NCBI GenBank assembly: GCA_016709445.1
Contig: JADJMV010000001.1
Span: 744,001 to 808,000, forward strand
DNA length: 64,000 nt
Direction: 5' to 3'
Source of the DNA: Phycisphaerales bacterium
GTDB taxonomy: Bacteria > Planctomycetota > Phycisphaerae > Phycisphaerales > UBA1924
Shown here: piece after piece, positions 18,501 through 26,218 of the stretch
How the letters are laid out: every line of letters starts with the position of its first letter
How positions within the stretch are numbered: the stretch's first letter is position 1
The notes under the pieces: model-generated
Told to the model about the DNA's origin: nothing
The model's database searches: none
Seen by the model: only the letters and a program-made list of their open reading frames with translations
Made by a program: the position numbers and the translations under genes

Positions 18501-18822
18501 GCAAGGTCAGCCACGCGTACCTCTCGAAGCAGGCCATGAGCGCGTGTCGCGAATCCAACTTGAGAAACGACCATCCGGCCTCGCTGTGGTCGAACGGTGC
18601 ATAGGTTCTCTCGGATCCGCTGAGCGCCTGGGAGATAAGCACTTGGGCAGCGGCCAGAGGGGATCCGGGCTCCGGAGTGAACCCGTCCGGCGCCGGCTCT
18701 GTTCCGGGCCCCACCTCTCGCATGCGAGCTTCCAGTGCTCGTCGAAAGCCGGGCGCAAGGAGCGACTGGGCCTGTCGCTTGCCAGAGTTCGTCTGCTGTC
18801 GCACCGACATGCGCCGCGTCAC
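15544..18822 (-). CDS. DUF4132 domain protein (MolR/YehI-like)
   Basis: A 1092-aa cytoplasmic protein without signal or membrane segments. The N-terminal half is mostly alpha-helical and repeat-like. The central and C-terminal part carries the segments I associate with DUF4132 proteins, with WHP at the end of ARVRLWHP, QPFKQAHREVYLLT, RYAAHILRQHQF, TDQVRFY and PPLVFSEIMRDVDLFVGVAS. The family includes E. coli YehI/MolR and has no firmly known activity. The ATG at 18822 overlaps the stop of the 135-aa beta-grasp gene by four bases (ATGA), which implies coupled synthesis and a likely physical or functional partnership. The family assignment is from motif memory; no search was run. Confidence 0.78.
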   Translation of the reverse strand: MTRRMSVRQQTNSGKRQAQSLLAPGFRRALEARMREVGPGTEPAPDGFTPEPGSPLAAAQVLISQALSGSERTYAPFDHSEAGWSFLKLDSRHALMACFERYAWLTLLYDYGHEQLRDSVYSFIAGLTNAFDRLARRSIPLTDADLDAIATVLPATPSPLLFGAPIGAVLSQCEYVLNIRAIPPALLDALRGILLKTLVNNPYSTRYTEDLGVVIVRNTRCLSMGGGASAPPMTSSRAEAAAKELFGMLLGPDSVRLRWRRGDPDLLRFLSAPQQVQRVLLHEAMLLSGNRNSPDGGPPTSRWEASTEEDVARIAALVASILLLGRLELTPDELCHCAEQIARYENVILHTSRSFEEVVDRLEGLVAAQPGFDRALAAAASLAATIGRDSTAPYQRLARRLRAIGGTSLQSLIEPGEAWADAALGDLTAMDGPRSASWMQLLEHCATARGSGPSSRWIRSAESLRGGVGRPIYIGVVSRWFDLVDKPRTREASDRHPWSLDPTNLIDDDHADILKGLCWIASTIESPDLARALGRLATSCYRKVPGVGPRAVKIGNAAVYALGRMPGRDSLGQLAMLRVKVKFGSAQKLLESALNAAAEREGLPREEIEELAVPGYGMGEVGLRRETLGDYTAELRITGAAQPVLAFLKPDGKPQKSVPAAIKETHADDLKELKSAAKDIGAMLPAQRDRIDGLFLEDKSWDLPTWCERYLDHPLVGVIARRLIWRFAPGKAGVWDAAAPARSAMWLDGAGLVGLDGKPVTPDKSIARVRLWHPIEAEQAEVLAWREFVERHQIVQPFKQAHREVYLLTDAERATGTYSNRYAAHILRQHQFNALCAARGWKNKLRLLVDDEFPPASRTLPVWDLRAEFWVEGAGDEHEQDTNDVGVFNYLVTDQVRFYNPGAATNTAHASGGSYAMRAAPDAANEPLPLDRIPPLVFSEIMRDVDLFVGVASVGNNPAWQDGGPEGHYRDYWWGYSFGDLGATAQTRRALLERLVPKLKIANRCALAGNFLTVRGDIRTYKIHLGSGNILMEPDDQYLCIVPGRSGPTVPQDLYLPFEGDRTLAIILSKAFLLADDRSIEDPTITRQLGRH

Positions 18823-19226
18823 CCACCCACCAACGGTACCATCCGCAGGAATGTCACCTCCGACCCAGGCCCCAGCGTCACCTCCTCGTCGAGGGCGCCG
18901 GCTTGGCGGTCGTCGACGAGGATGAGGAAGCCGTTGCGGGTGTAGGCGTCGCAGGCCGCGTCGAACTGCTTCTTCCAGTCGATCTGGCGTGCTTTGCGGA
19001 GCTTGTAGCCGTTGAGGGTTGTCTCGGCGTCGGTCGGCTCAACAAGGCCGCGGAAGGTGGAGGGCTTCCGCCGGTTGTAGTCCTCGACCTCCTGGTAGAC
19101 GCGCGACCGGATGATCTCGCGGACTGTCACGCGCTCGGTCAGGAAGTCGATGACGAGCGGGCCCTGGTCGTCCCCCGCCGCCGGCGGCGCGCCGAGGGTC
19201 TCGTCACGGATGGTGATGCTGGGCAT
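18819..19226 (-). CDS. beta-grasp (ubiquitin/MoaD/ThiS-like) protein ending in Val-Gly-Gly
   Basis: This 135-aa soluble protein is not recognised as a named family. Its secondary structure pattern fits a beta-grasp fold: strands SITIRDET (3-10) and PLVIDFLTE (23-31), helix TVREIIRSRVYQEVEDYN (34-51), a 30-residue insertion, helix WKKQFDAACDAYTRN (84-98), strand GFLILVDDRQAG and the last hairpin EEVTLGPGSEVTFLRMVPLVGG. The end closely resembles MoaD and ThiS, whose terminal Gly-Gly is adenylated and thiolated, and ubiquitin-like modifiers. The free GG end is encoded directly, with no tail to be clipped. The ATG at 19226 has an AAGGGGA ribosome site. It is the first gene of the operon and overlaps DUF4132 by four bases. 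No E1, E2 or JAB gene is nearby. The beta-grasp call is my inference. Confidence 0.75.
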   Translation of the reverse strand: MPSITIRDETLGAPPAAGDDQGPLVIDFLTERVTVREIIRSRVYQEVEDYNRRKPSTFRGLVEPTDAETTLNGYKLRKARQIDWKKQFDAACDAYTRNGFLILVDDRQAGALDEEVTLGPGSEVTFLRMVPLVGG

Positions 19227-19313
19227 GGTCGGTCCCCTTTCGGGGAGCGAAGATAGCAGAGTCTCCGCGGGGATGAAAGGGCCTTGCCCGAAGGATTTGG
19301 GGCCGCCGACCTG

Positions 19314-19847
19314 TCACACCCGGCGCACCGCCGGGTCCGTGAACACATCCAGCTCATCCCGGCTCGTGCTGCTGAACTCGCTCACGACCGCCCCCTCGGG
19401 CCCGGCCTGGAACCAGTGGAGCGTGTCCGGCGGGATGGTGTGCTGCTCGCCGGGCCGCAGCACAATTTCGTGCGGCGCGGTGTACCACGCCGCCTTGCCC
19501 CGCGGCGGGCGGGCCACCGGCTCGGCGGTGGGGGCGCCTTCGACATGCAGATACACCGTGCCGTGCCGCACGCGGAAGGTCTCCTGCTTGCCTGGGTCCT
19601 CGCCGACGGGTGGGTGGCGGTGCTCCGGGCAGGTCTGCCCGGGGAGCAGCACGAGCTCCTTGGCGCAGTAGCGCGGCGAGTTGATGTAGACGATGACGCC
19701 GAGGCCCTCGGTCTCGAAGCTGCCGAGACCCATGTCGGCGATCTCGATGGCGGCGAGTTCGGCGTCGGTGATCACGACGCCGGCCCGGCGGAGCAGCGAG
19801 GCGGCGGCGGCCCGGTGCGTGCCCTGGTTCGCGGCTAGCTCCGCCAC
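19314..19847 (-). CDS. D-lyxose isomerase (cupin)
   Basis: This 177-aa cupin protein interconverts D-lyxose and D-xylulose and, in several homologs, D-mannose and D-fructose. The metal-binding cupin motif is seen as PGQTCPEHRHPPV, a later KQETFRVRHG with Glu, and PPDTLHWFQAG with the last His. The segments INSPRYCAKELVLLPGQTCP, HEIVLRPGEQHTIPPDTLHW and VVSEFSSTSRDELDVFTDP match the B. subtilis YdaE/lyxose isomerase family closely in my memory of it. The start at 19847 overlaps the preceding lipoprotein gene by 13 bp. It stands 87 nt before the beta-grasp gene on the same strand. A role in pentose or hexose interconversion is likely. Confidence 0.9.
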   Translation of the reverse strand: MAELAANQGTHRAAAASLLRRAGVVITDAELAAIEIADMGLGSFETEGLGVIVYINSPRYCAKELVLLPGQTCPEHRHPPVGEDPGKQETFRVRHGTVYLHVEGAPTAEPVARPPRGKAAWYTAPHEIVLRPGEQHTIPPDTLHWFQAGPEGAVVSEFSSTSRDELDVFTDPAVRRV

Positions 19848-20212
19848 TTCTTCACCGCCACGCCGTCCTTGAACTGCACGTACGCCGACTTCTGCTTGGA
19901 GCTGGAACTCTCGCCGTTGAAGATGAGCAGCACGCTCCCGTCGCTGGATCGGCTCTCGGTATAGTCCCAGCGCCAGATGCTCGTGCCATCATCGAGGTCG
20001 CTCTTGCTCGTCGGCTCGCCGAGGATCGCCTCGGTGTACGCGGGCGTCGAGTCGCCGATGCGGATGTTGTTCATCGCGTCGCTGGCCACGTAGTTGCCCG
20101 TGTACGACACGTGGTTGTCGCTCGAGACGATCGAGCAGCCGAGCGTCGGCCCCAGGGCAAGGAGCCCCAGCGCGGCCAGGGGAGCGGAGCGTCGCAGGAT
20201 CTCGTGGGCCAT
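19835..20212 (-). CDS. BamE/SmpA-like lipoprotein
   Basis: A 125-aa lipoprotein. The signal peptide (about 1-25) ends in the lipobox TLGC. The mature part has a small alpha/beta fold with RIGDSTPAYTEAILGEPTSK and WRWDYTESRSSDGSVLLIF, reminiscent of BamE/SmpA proteins that stabilise the outer-membrane assembly machine. BamE similarity is by pattern only, and other small lipoproteins share this fold. The ATG at 20212 begins the signal peptide; the frame is open further upstream but with non-coding composition. It is co-translated with D-lyxose isomerase (13-bp overlap), with no obvious functional reason. Confidence 0.72.
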   Translation of the reverse strand: MAHEILRRSAPLAALGLLALGPTLGCSIVSSDNHVSYTGNYVASDAMNNIRIGDSTPAYTEAILGEPTSKSDLDDGTSIWRWDYTESRSSDGSVLLIFNGESSSSKQKSAYVQFKDGVAVKKWRS

Positions 20213-20304
20213 CGGGGGTCTCCTCGTCGGTGCCACTCCATTGGGGAGCCGGCCGTCGCGATTGCAGAATACCTGATGCACTGTCCCGTGGCTATGTTCC
20301 CCGC

Positions 20305-21000
20305 ATGGACATGACACCCCAGAGATGGCTTGAAACGTCGGACTACCTGCGATCGGTCTTCGGCCCCCTCGGCGAACCGATCGATGGCCGCCTCGCCGGG
20401 CTGATGGACAGGGCTGTCGCCGCGGGCCTCCCCAGCATCGCCGTTTCGGCCGACGTCGGGCGGCTCCTGATGGTTCTGGCCTCTGTCGCGGCGGGGAGCC
20501 GCACCGAAGGGGGGCCCCGTGCCTTGGAGATCGGCACCCTTGGGGGCTTCTCGGGCCTGTGGATCGCACGCGGGCTTGGTCCGGCAGGCAGGCTGATCAC
20601 GATCGAGGCCGAGGCGAGCCACGCCGCCTTCGCCCGGACCGAGTTTGCGGCCGCGGGGATGGCCGATCGGGTCGAGCTTCGGCTGGGCAAGGGTCTGGAG
20701 GTGTTGCCCCGGCTCCACGCCGAGTTCGGCCCAGGCTCCTTCGACCTGGTCTTTCTCGACGCGATCAAGAGCGAGTACCGGGCCTATGCCGAGCAGGCCG
20801 CGGGGCTTCTCCGACCGGGCGGGCTGCTGGTGGCGGACAACTGTCTCGGCGCGAGTTGGTGGATCACCGATGCGCCGGGCTCGGATCCGGGTCGGGACGC
20901 CGTGGATGCGTTCAACCGCTGGATCTCGACTCCGGCGAGCGGGTTCCTGGCGTGCTGCGTGGCGAATCGGGAGGGGTTGGTCGTGGCGAGGAAGTGCTAG
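20305..21000 (+). CDS. SAM-dependent O-methyltransferase (caffeoyl-CoA/COMT-like)
   Basis: A 231-aa cytoplasmic methyltransferase of the O-methyltransferase family 3 type. The SAM-binding loop is ALEIGTLGGFSGLWIARGL. It is followed by LITIEAEASHAAFARTEF, the acidic strand DLVFLDAIKSEYRAYAEQA with the metal-binding Asp, and LLRPGGLLVADNCLG with the Asp-Asn pair. Such enzymes methylate catechol-like or other hydroxyl substrates with a divalent metal. The substrate is unknown. The ATG at 20305 was chosen because the family starts near it; upstream residues in the open frame are unlike protein. It diverges from the lipoprotein gene at 20212. Confidence 0.88.
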   Translation: MDMTPQRWLETSDYLRSVFGPLGEPIDGRLAGLMDRAVAAGLPSIAVSADVGRLLMVLASVAAGSRTEGGPRALEIGTLGGFSGLWIARGLGPAGRLITIEAEASHAAFARTEFAAAGMADRVELRLGKGLEVLPRLHAEFGPGSFDLVFLDAIKSEYRAYAEQAAGLLRPGGLLVADNCLGASWWITDAPGSDPGRDAVDAFNRWISTPASGFLACCVANREGLVVARKC

Positions 21001-21004
21001 CCAG

Positions 21005-22336
21005 TCACCGCTTGGGGGCGAACGACGGCGGCTGCTGCAGCTTGACGGTGAGGATGTCGTCGTTCGTTCCCTGGAAGTAGGCCATCTCGCTGAAGTAGAC
21101 CTCGCCCTTCTGGCCGACGGCGATCCCGGCGGGGATGTCGTTGGTCGCGCCGGAACTGAATACCTTGGTCCATCGGGTCGCGCCATCGGGGGCGTAGCTG
21201 GCGACGAGCGTGTCGTAGGTGTTGTTGTTCGAGCCTTTCGCGCCGGTGATGTAGATGTTGCCCGCTCGATCGGCGGCGACGGCGCTGGGGAGATCGACTC
21301 CGGAGCCGGCGAGCGTCTTCTGCCAGAGCTGGTTGCCGTCGCTGTCGTATTTGAGCGTGCAGAAATTGAAGGAGCCGCTCTCCCCGCTGATCATCGACTG
21401 GCAGAGCACCACGGCGTTGCCGTTGTCGTCGAGCGTCATGCCGGCGGCGAGTGCGGTGTCGCAGGCCTTGGGCGGGAAGGATCTGGTCCAAAGGCGCGTG
21501 CCGTCGGGGCTCAGGCGCCAGGTCGACGTGTGGTGTAGCCCGCACGTGGACTCGGGGACGCCGGTGACCACGATCTCGTCGTTGCTGTCGATCGCGATGA
21601 ACGCGGGCCCGAGGGTATTGCCGAATGATCCGAACTCGTTGTCGCTCCACACCACGTCGCCCGCGGGATCGAGCATCACAGTCTGGTACCCCCCGAAGCC
21701 GGAGCCGACAGGCCCCACGACAACGGTGTTTCCAGCAGAGTCGGCGCCGATTCCCGTGACGCCATCGTACTGACCCGCAACGATGTCGAGTTCGCGAGTC
21801 CAGAGCGGTGCACCGGCCGCGTCCCACGCCGCGACAAGGAAGTTGCCATCGGAAGTCACCGCCATGCGCAGGCCGCCGTCGGGGCACCTCGCCAGGCGCG
21901 GCCCAAGGCGGTAGTCGATGGCGCCCGGGGTGGGGATGAGGGCGGTCCACCGCAGGCTCCCCGAGCGGTCGAAGTGGAGGACGGCGGCCTGCCAGATGGC
22001 GCCGTTGTGGCTATAGCCGCTGATCCAGGCGCCGCCCTGGCCGTCGGGCAGGAGGTCGCTGACCTGGTCGGGGCCATGGCCGAGGCCGTCGTATTGGGCG
22101 GCCCAGGCGAGATCGCCGCGCGGCGAGTAGCGCAGGAGGGTGAAGTCGTCTCCTGTGGTGCTCGAATAGCTGCGTCCCGCGACGAACAGGCCTCCCACGC
22201 CGAGTGCAACGCGGAGGGGCTCATCCTGGTGGTTGGCGGGGCTGTTGAACTGGGCGGTCCAGGTCTGGACCGGGGTCTGAGCTGTGGCGGGCAGGGCCAG
22301 AAGCAGCGGAATGAGCGTGGTGGCGAGGCGGCGCAT
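21005..22336 (-). CDS. secreted beta-propeller (SBBP-like) protein
   Basis: This 443-aa exported protein has a signal peptide at residues 1-19 (LALPATAQ). The rest consists of repeated blades of about 50 residues with recurring D-x-x-GNxxVxG and LxWTxxF patterns, for example TGIGADSAGNTVVVG, AADRAGNIYITG and IAVGQKGEVYFSE. This is the pattern of SBBP/beta-propeller repeat proteins. No catalytic motif is visible; it is probably a structural or binding protein outside the cytoplasmic membrane. It converges on the methyltransferase gene with only four bases between the stops. Confidence 0.82.
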   Translation of the reverse strand: MRRLATTLIPLLLALPATAQTPVQTWTAQFNSPANHQDEPLRVALGVGGLFVAGRSYSSTTGDDFTLLRYSPRGDLAWAAQYDGLGHGPDQVSDLLPDGQGGAWISGYSHNGAIWQAAVLHFDRSGSLRWTALIPTPGAIDYRLGPRLARCPDGGLRMAVTSDGNFLVAAWDAAGAPLWTRELDIVAGQYDGVTGIGADSAGNTVVVGPVGSGFGGYQTVMLDPAGDVVWSDNEFGSFGNTLGPAFIAIDSNDEIVVTGVPESTCGLHHTSTWRLSPDGTRLWTRSFPPKACDTALAAGMTLDDNGNAVVLCQSMISGESGSFNFCTLKYDSDGNQLWQKTLAGSGVDLPSAVAADRAGNIYITGAKGSNNNTYDTLVASYAPDGATRWTKVFSSGATNDIPAGIAVGQKGEVYFSEMAYFQGTNDDILTVKLQQPPSFAPKR

Positions 22337-22457
22337 TTTTGGTTTCCTTGCGGGGAGCTGAGGGGTCTGCGGGAAGATACGAGCGTGCGTCGTCGAACCG
22401 ACCCCACCAAATGGTGGGCCGGGGCGGCTGCGGCACGTCCCGAACTAGGATCCCGCT

Positions 22458-22847
22458 ATGAGTAGGTATGAGCAGTTTCAGGCATTCCGCTCCAGACTCA
22501 ACGAGCGCATCCTCGGTGACGAGGCGTCCCTCGGGACGCATCCGGACGGGTCAGCCCGCCGCGGCGGCACTCTGGTCACCAAGCGGTTCTTCCAGCTCGA
22601 CGGCAAGACCTACGAGGCCGGGGCGCTGGACGCCAAGACCAAGGAGCTGCTCGGCCTCGTTGCGAGCATGGTTCTGCGTTGCGACGATTGCATCGCCTAC
22701 CACATCGATCAGTGCGTGGAGGCGGGTGCCAGCGACGCCGAGCTGTGGGAGACCTTCGATGTCGCGCTGATCGTCGGCGGGTCGATCGTCATCCCGCACA
22801 TGCGTCGCGCTGTGGAATTCCTGGACGAGTGTCGGGCTCGGGCCTGA
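22458..22847 (+). CDS. carboxymuconolactone decarboxylase/AhpD-like protein
   Basis: A 129-aa cytoplasmic protein of the CMD family. It has the AhpD-type redox motif CDDCIAYHIDQC, with the two cysteines and the downstream His. The helical context LDAKTKELLGLVASMVL precedes it and IVGGSIVIPHMRRAVEFLD follows. Members are peroxidase reductants or decarboxylases. Here the intact CxxC argues for a redox role. It is the first gene of a plus-strand cluster with a VOC protein (13-nt gap) and the CCA-adding enzyme. Confidence 0.88.
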   Translation: MSRYEQFQAFRSRLNERILGDEASLGTHPDGSARRGGTLVTKRFFQLDGKTYEAGALDAKTKELLGLVASMVLRCDDCIAYHIDQCVEAGASDAELWETFDVALIVGGSIVIPHMRRAVEFLDECRARA

Positions 22848-22860
22848 GATCGGGGTGCGT

Positions 22861-23307
22861 ATGCCAAGCGTGCTCGGGATCCACGAGACGATCATCTATG
22901 TCGCCAAGCTGGACGCGGCCACGGAGTTCTACACAGGCCTGCTCGGACTGGTTGCGATCGGCGGAGCGCTGGGGCCGGTGGGCCGGGCTTTCCGCGTGCC
23001 CGGGGGCTCGGTGTTGCTGCTCTTCGATCCGGAGCAGTCGATCCGCAACGGGCGGGGTATCCCCGCGCACGGCGCGATCGGGCCATGCCATCTCGCATTT
23101 TCCATCGAGTCGTCCGAGTATGAGGCGTGGCGGGCAAGGCTGGACGGGGCGGGTGTCGAGATCGAGCAGGAGCAGGTGTGGCCGGGGGGCGCGAGGTCGC
23201 TGTACTTCAGGGATCCGGACGGGAATTCCGTTGAGCTGATGGCGGGCGATTTCTGGGCCCATCGCGAGCGGGATCGAGAGTCTTCCTCGTTCCCCCCGAG
23301 TCCATGA
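22861..23307 (+). CDS. VOC family (glyoxalase/bleomycin-resistance-like) protein
   Basis: A 148-aa protein with the vicinal-oxygen-chelate fold. Repeat 1 begins LGIHETIIYVAKLDAATEFY and repeat 2 begins IGPCHLAFSIESSEYEAW. It closes with SLYFRDPDGNSVELMAGDFW, the typical family ending with the metal-binding Glu. The likely metal ligands are His in GIHE, His in GPCHLAF and Glu in SVELM. The substrate is unknown. An ATG at 22861 was chosen; a GTG at 22855 is equally close to a weak ribosome site. Its stop codon overlaps the possible start of the CCA-adding enzyme (ATGA), so it is probably in the same operon. Confidence 0.86.
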   Translation: MPSVLGIHETIIYVAKLDAATEFYTGLLGLVAIGGALGPVGRAFRVPGGSVLLLFDPEQSIRNGRGIPAHGAIGPCHLAFSIESSEYEAWRARLDGAGVEIEQEQVWPGGARSLYFRDPDGNSVELMAGDFWAHRERDRESSSFPPSP

Positions 23308-24638
23308 ACTTTCGGATGCGCTCCGAAAGCGCGACGCCCGGCACGGGCCTCCAATACACTCTCCTCGTGGCCGCGGTGATGCAGAAGTGGACGAGCGGTG
23401 AGGCCCGCGCTGCGGGTGTGGCGATCGTGCGCACGCTGCGGGACGCGGGTCATGCCGCCTACTTCGCCGGCGGGTGCGTCCGCGACGAGTTGCTCGGATT
23501 CGAACCATTCGACTTCGACGTGGCCACCGACGCGGCGCCGGACCGCATCCAGGAATTGTTCCGGCGCACCGCCGCCGTCGGGGCGAGCTTTGGCGTGGTG
23601 CTCGTTCGGGAGCGGGGGGTGACCGTGGAGGTGGCGACATTCCGCGCCGACGGGCCTTATTCCGACCGCCGGCGCCCGGACCATGTCGAGTTCTCCGACG
23701 CGGCGCACGACGCCCAGCGCCGCGATTTCACCATCAACGCCCTCTTCCTGGACCCCCTTGCCCCGTCCGGGAGCCGCGGCAGAGTCATTGACCATGTGGG
23801 GGGTATGGCGGATATTGACGCCCGGCTGCTCCGGGCGGTCGGCGAGGCGGATCTGCGGCTCGCGGAGGATCACCTGCGGGCCCTCCGAGCGGTTCGGTTC
23901 GCGGCGCGATACGGGCTCACCATCGAGCCCGGTACGGCGGACGCCATCCGGCGCCACGCCGGGCGACTCGCGGGCGTCAGCCGCGAACGGATCGGCGACG
24001 AGCTTCGTCGCATGATGGCCCACCAGACCCGGGCCATCGCAGCCACCCTGCTGGCCGATCTGGGCCTGGACGCGGTCGTCTTCGGGTCGGCTGGCCCGCC
24101 GGCGCCCTCCCTCTCCCGGCTTGCCGGTACCCCCTCGTTTGCGTGTTGCCTGGCGTGCTGGGCACTCGAGCGGGGCGCGATCCGATCGGCGGCCCAGATC
24201 CCGGGCCTGGTCGGGGGCTGGCGTCGGTCGCTTTGCCTGAGCAACGATGAGCGGGCCGGGATGCGTGACATCATGGCCTCGACGCTCGAGGTCGAACAGG
24301 CCTGGGAGGCCCTTGCACCGGCCCCCCGGAAGCGTTTGGCGGCTCGGGAGTGGTTCGAGGAGACCTTGGCGGTCGTGGGGGCGCGAGACGCCGCGAGGGC
24401 GGAGGGGGTGCGGCAGGCCGTCCGGGCTTTGGCGTCCGACGGTATCGGCCTGGCCCCGGCGCCCCTGATCAGCGGCGACGACCTCGCCGGCGCGGGACTG
24501 CAACCAGGTCCGGCCTTTGCTCGGGTCTTGGCGGCGGTATATGACGCGCAGCTGGAGGGCCGGGTCGCGACCCGGGCGGCCGCCCTCGCGCTGGCCCTGC
24601 GATTGGCCCGGGAACTCGGCTCCCCCGAAAGCGTCTAA
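23304..24638 (+). CDS. cca: CCA tRNA nucleotidyltransferase
   Basis: A 444-aa enzyme that adds or repairs the 3' CCA of tRNAs using CTP and ATP. The class II nucleotidyltransferase core is plain: YFAGGCVRDELLG, then FDFDVATDA with the two catalytic aspartates, VEVATFRADG and the second motif RRDFTINALFLDP. It continues with the neck domain AEDHLRALRAVRFAARYGL. The C-terminal body is helical. A related poly(A) polymerase cannot be fully excluded. The ATG at 23304 overlaps the VOC stop by four bases. A later ATG at 23379 begins closer to where many homologs start, so the first 25 residues are uncertain. The window's own tRNA-Ala has no encoded CCA, so this activity is needed. Confidence 0.88.
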   Translation: MNFRMRSESATPGTGLQYTLLVAAVMQKWTSGEARAAGVAIVRTLRDAGHAAYFAGGCVRDELLGFEPFDFDVATDAAPDRIQELFRRTAAVGASFGVVLVRERGVTVEVATFRADGPYSDRRRPDHVEFSDAAHDAQRRDFTINALFLDPLAPSGSRGRVIDHVGGMADIDARLLRAVGEADLRLAEDHLRALRAVRFAARYGLTIEPGTADAIRRHAGRLAGVSRERIGDELRRMMAHQTRAIAATLLADLGLDAVVFGSAGPPAPSLSRLAGTPSFACCLACWALERGAIRSAAQIPGLVGGWRRSLCLSNDERAGMRDIMASTLEVEQAWEALAPAPRKRLAAREWFEETLAVVGARDAARAEGVRQAVRALASDGIGLAPAPLISGDDLAGAGLQPGPAFARVLAAVYDAQLEGRVATRAAALALALRLARELGSPESV

Positions 24639-24708
24639 GCTCTGATTGTCGCGGGCTCGGGGGCTTGTCCGGGCCGATGCTCAATGTGCAATGGACGAGG
24701 CGAAGAAC

Positions 24709-26175
24709 ATGAAGCAGGAACGGAATCGGATGCTGGCGTCGGTGGCCGCGGGCTTTCTCGCGGTCTGGGGGTTGATGGGGGCCGCACCGTCCGGCGTGCA
24801 GGCGGGCCCCGCCTTGACCTCCGCGTGGGCTCCGGCGGGGCCCCGGGCCGCCGGCGACGACACGCCGGACCGGCTCATCTTCAAGGATGGTCGCATCATC
24901 GAGGGGCAGGTGCTCGAGGAGACGGCGACGCAGGTTCGATTCATGGTGGTCGTGGCCGGGATTAAGGGCGAGCAGACGTATAGCAGGTCGGACATCCTCG
25001 CGATCGAGCGCGGCGATCCGGCCGACACCTCGAAGCCGACGACGACGCCGACGACCGGTGGCCCGGAGCACCCGGCCAAGCCGAAGGAGGCCGACGAGGC
25101 GAATCCTGATGCGCCGGGCGTGTACGTGCTCAACCTCAAGGGAAAGTTCGGGCGGGATATCGCCCCGACGCCGATCCGCGACGTGGTGAAGGACGCCGCG
25201 AAGTACAAGCCGCAATACCTGGTGGTCGTGCTCGACAACGCCTGGGAAACCCAGGACGGCCAGGAGCTGCCCGATTTCGTGGCGGCGTTCGACCAGTTGT
25301 TCCTCGCCGAGGACATCGAGCCGATCTTCACCAAGGAGATCAAGGACATCTGGGGGTATCAGCCCAAAGTGGTAGTCTGGGTGAAGAACGCGATGGGCGG
25401 GGCCGCCTTCCTGCCGCTGAACTTCGACACGATCTACTTCTCTTCCCGCGGCAAGATGGGCGGCATCGGCAATCTGACCGAGCTGTTCGGCAACACCGGC
25501 GATGCGATCGTGCGTGAGAAGCAGTTCTCGCTGCGGATGGGGCACGCCCGCGGCATGGCCGTTCGGGGCGGGTACGACACGAAGCTCGTAGAGGCGATGG
25601 CCCGGACCGACTACGTGCTCAGCTATCGGATCCAGAATGGCAAGCCCGTGCTGGTGGAGGGGGAGCCCAACCCCGAGCTTGGCGAGCACCTACTCACCGA
25701 CGATGGCGAGGGCGATCACAAGGACGATGTGAAGGCCCTGGCCCGCGGTGAGGGCAACGACACGCTCACGATCAACGCGAAGCTCGCGTCGGACCTGGCC
25801 ATCTCCAAGGCCACCGTGGACGACATGGACTCGCTGCTCTACGAGCTCGGCATCGATCGCAATCACACCATGATCGACGGTCGCAGCGACCAGATCATGG
25901 ATCAGTGGGACCGGAGCCTCGCCTCCGCGGAGCGTGGTCTGCGTGATCTCTGGAAGAAGTTCAACGAGACGCAGATCCAGGGAGACTACAGGCAGCGGAC
26001 GGCCGCCCGCGCGACCAAGATGCGGATCATCCGCGAGATTCTCTCCACGCTCGACCGGTACAACGAGGTGTACAAGATCGGGCTGCTCAAGCTCCCCGAC
26101 GGGCTCCCCAACAAGCCCAGTCTCGAGGTGCTGCACGAGCAGCTCAAGCAGGACCAGATGAAGGATCGCCCGTAA
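24709..26175 (+). CDS. exported ClpP/SppA-fold protein, catalytic serine apparently missing
   Basis: This 488-aa protein has a signal sequence followed by a short SH3/LSM-like segment (RLIFKDGRIIEGQVLEE ... SDILAIERG) and a Pro/Thr linker. A crotonase/ClpP-like domain beginning VYVLNLKGKFGRD comes next. Where relatives have the oxyanion Gly-Gly and nucleophile Ser, it reads VLDNAWETQDG and VVVWVKNAMGGAAF, so no serine nucleophile is apparent. A helical C-terminal region of about 150 residues follows. The ATG at 24709 was preferred over 24691 because a GAGG ribosome site lies 8 nt before it. It is followed after 43 nt by a paralog that keeps more of the site. The pair may form a hetero-oligomer in the periplasm, with this one as the non-catalytic subunit. 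Confidence 0.72.
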   Translation: MKQERNRMLASVAAGFLAVWGLMGAAPSGVQAGPALTSAWAPAGPRAAGDDTPDRLIFKDGRIIEGQVLEETATQVRFMVVVAGIKGEQTYSRSDILAIERGDPADTSKPTTTPTTGGPEHPAKPKEADEANPDAPGVYVLNLKGKFGRDIAPTPIRDVVKDAAKYKPQYLVVVLDNAWETQDGQELPDFVAAFDQLFLAEDIEPIFTKEIKDIWGYQPKVVVWVKNAMGGAAFLPLNFDTIYFSSRGKMGGIGNLTELFGNTGDAIVREKQFSLRMGHARGMAVRGGYDTKLVEAMARTDYVLSYRIQNGKPVLVEGEPNPELGEHLLTDDGEGDHKDDVKALARGEGNDTLTINAKLASDLAISKATVDDMDSLLYELGIDRNHTMIDGRSDQIMDQWDRSLASAERGLRDLWKKFNETQIQGDYRQRTAARATKMRIIREILSTLDRYNEVYKIGLLKLPDGLPNKPSLEVLHEQLKQDQMKDRP

Positions 26176-26218
26176 TCCGGACGCCACGCCGACGAGGCAC
26201 AAGAAAAGAGAGCAGGAA

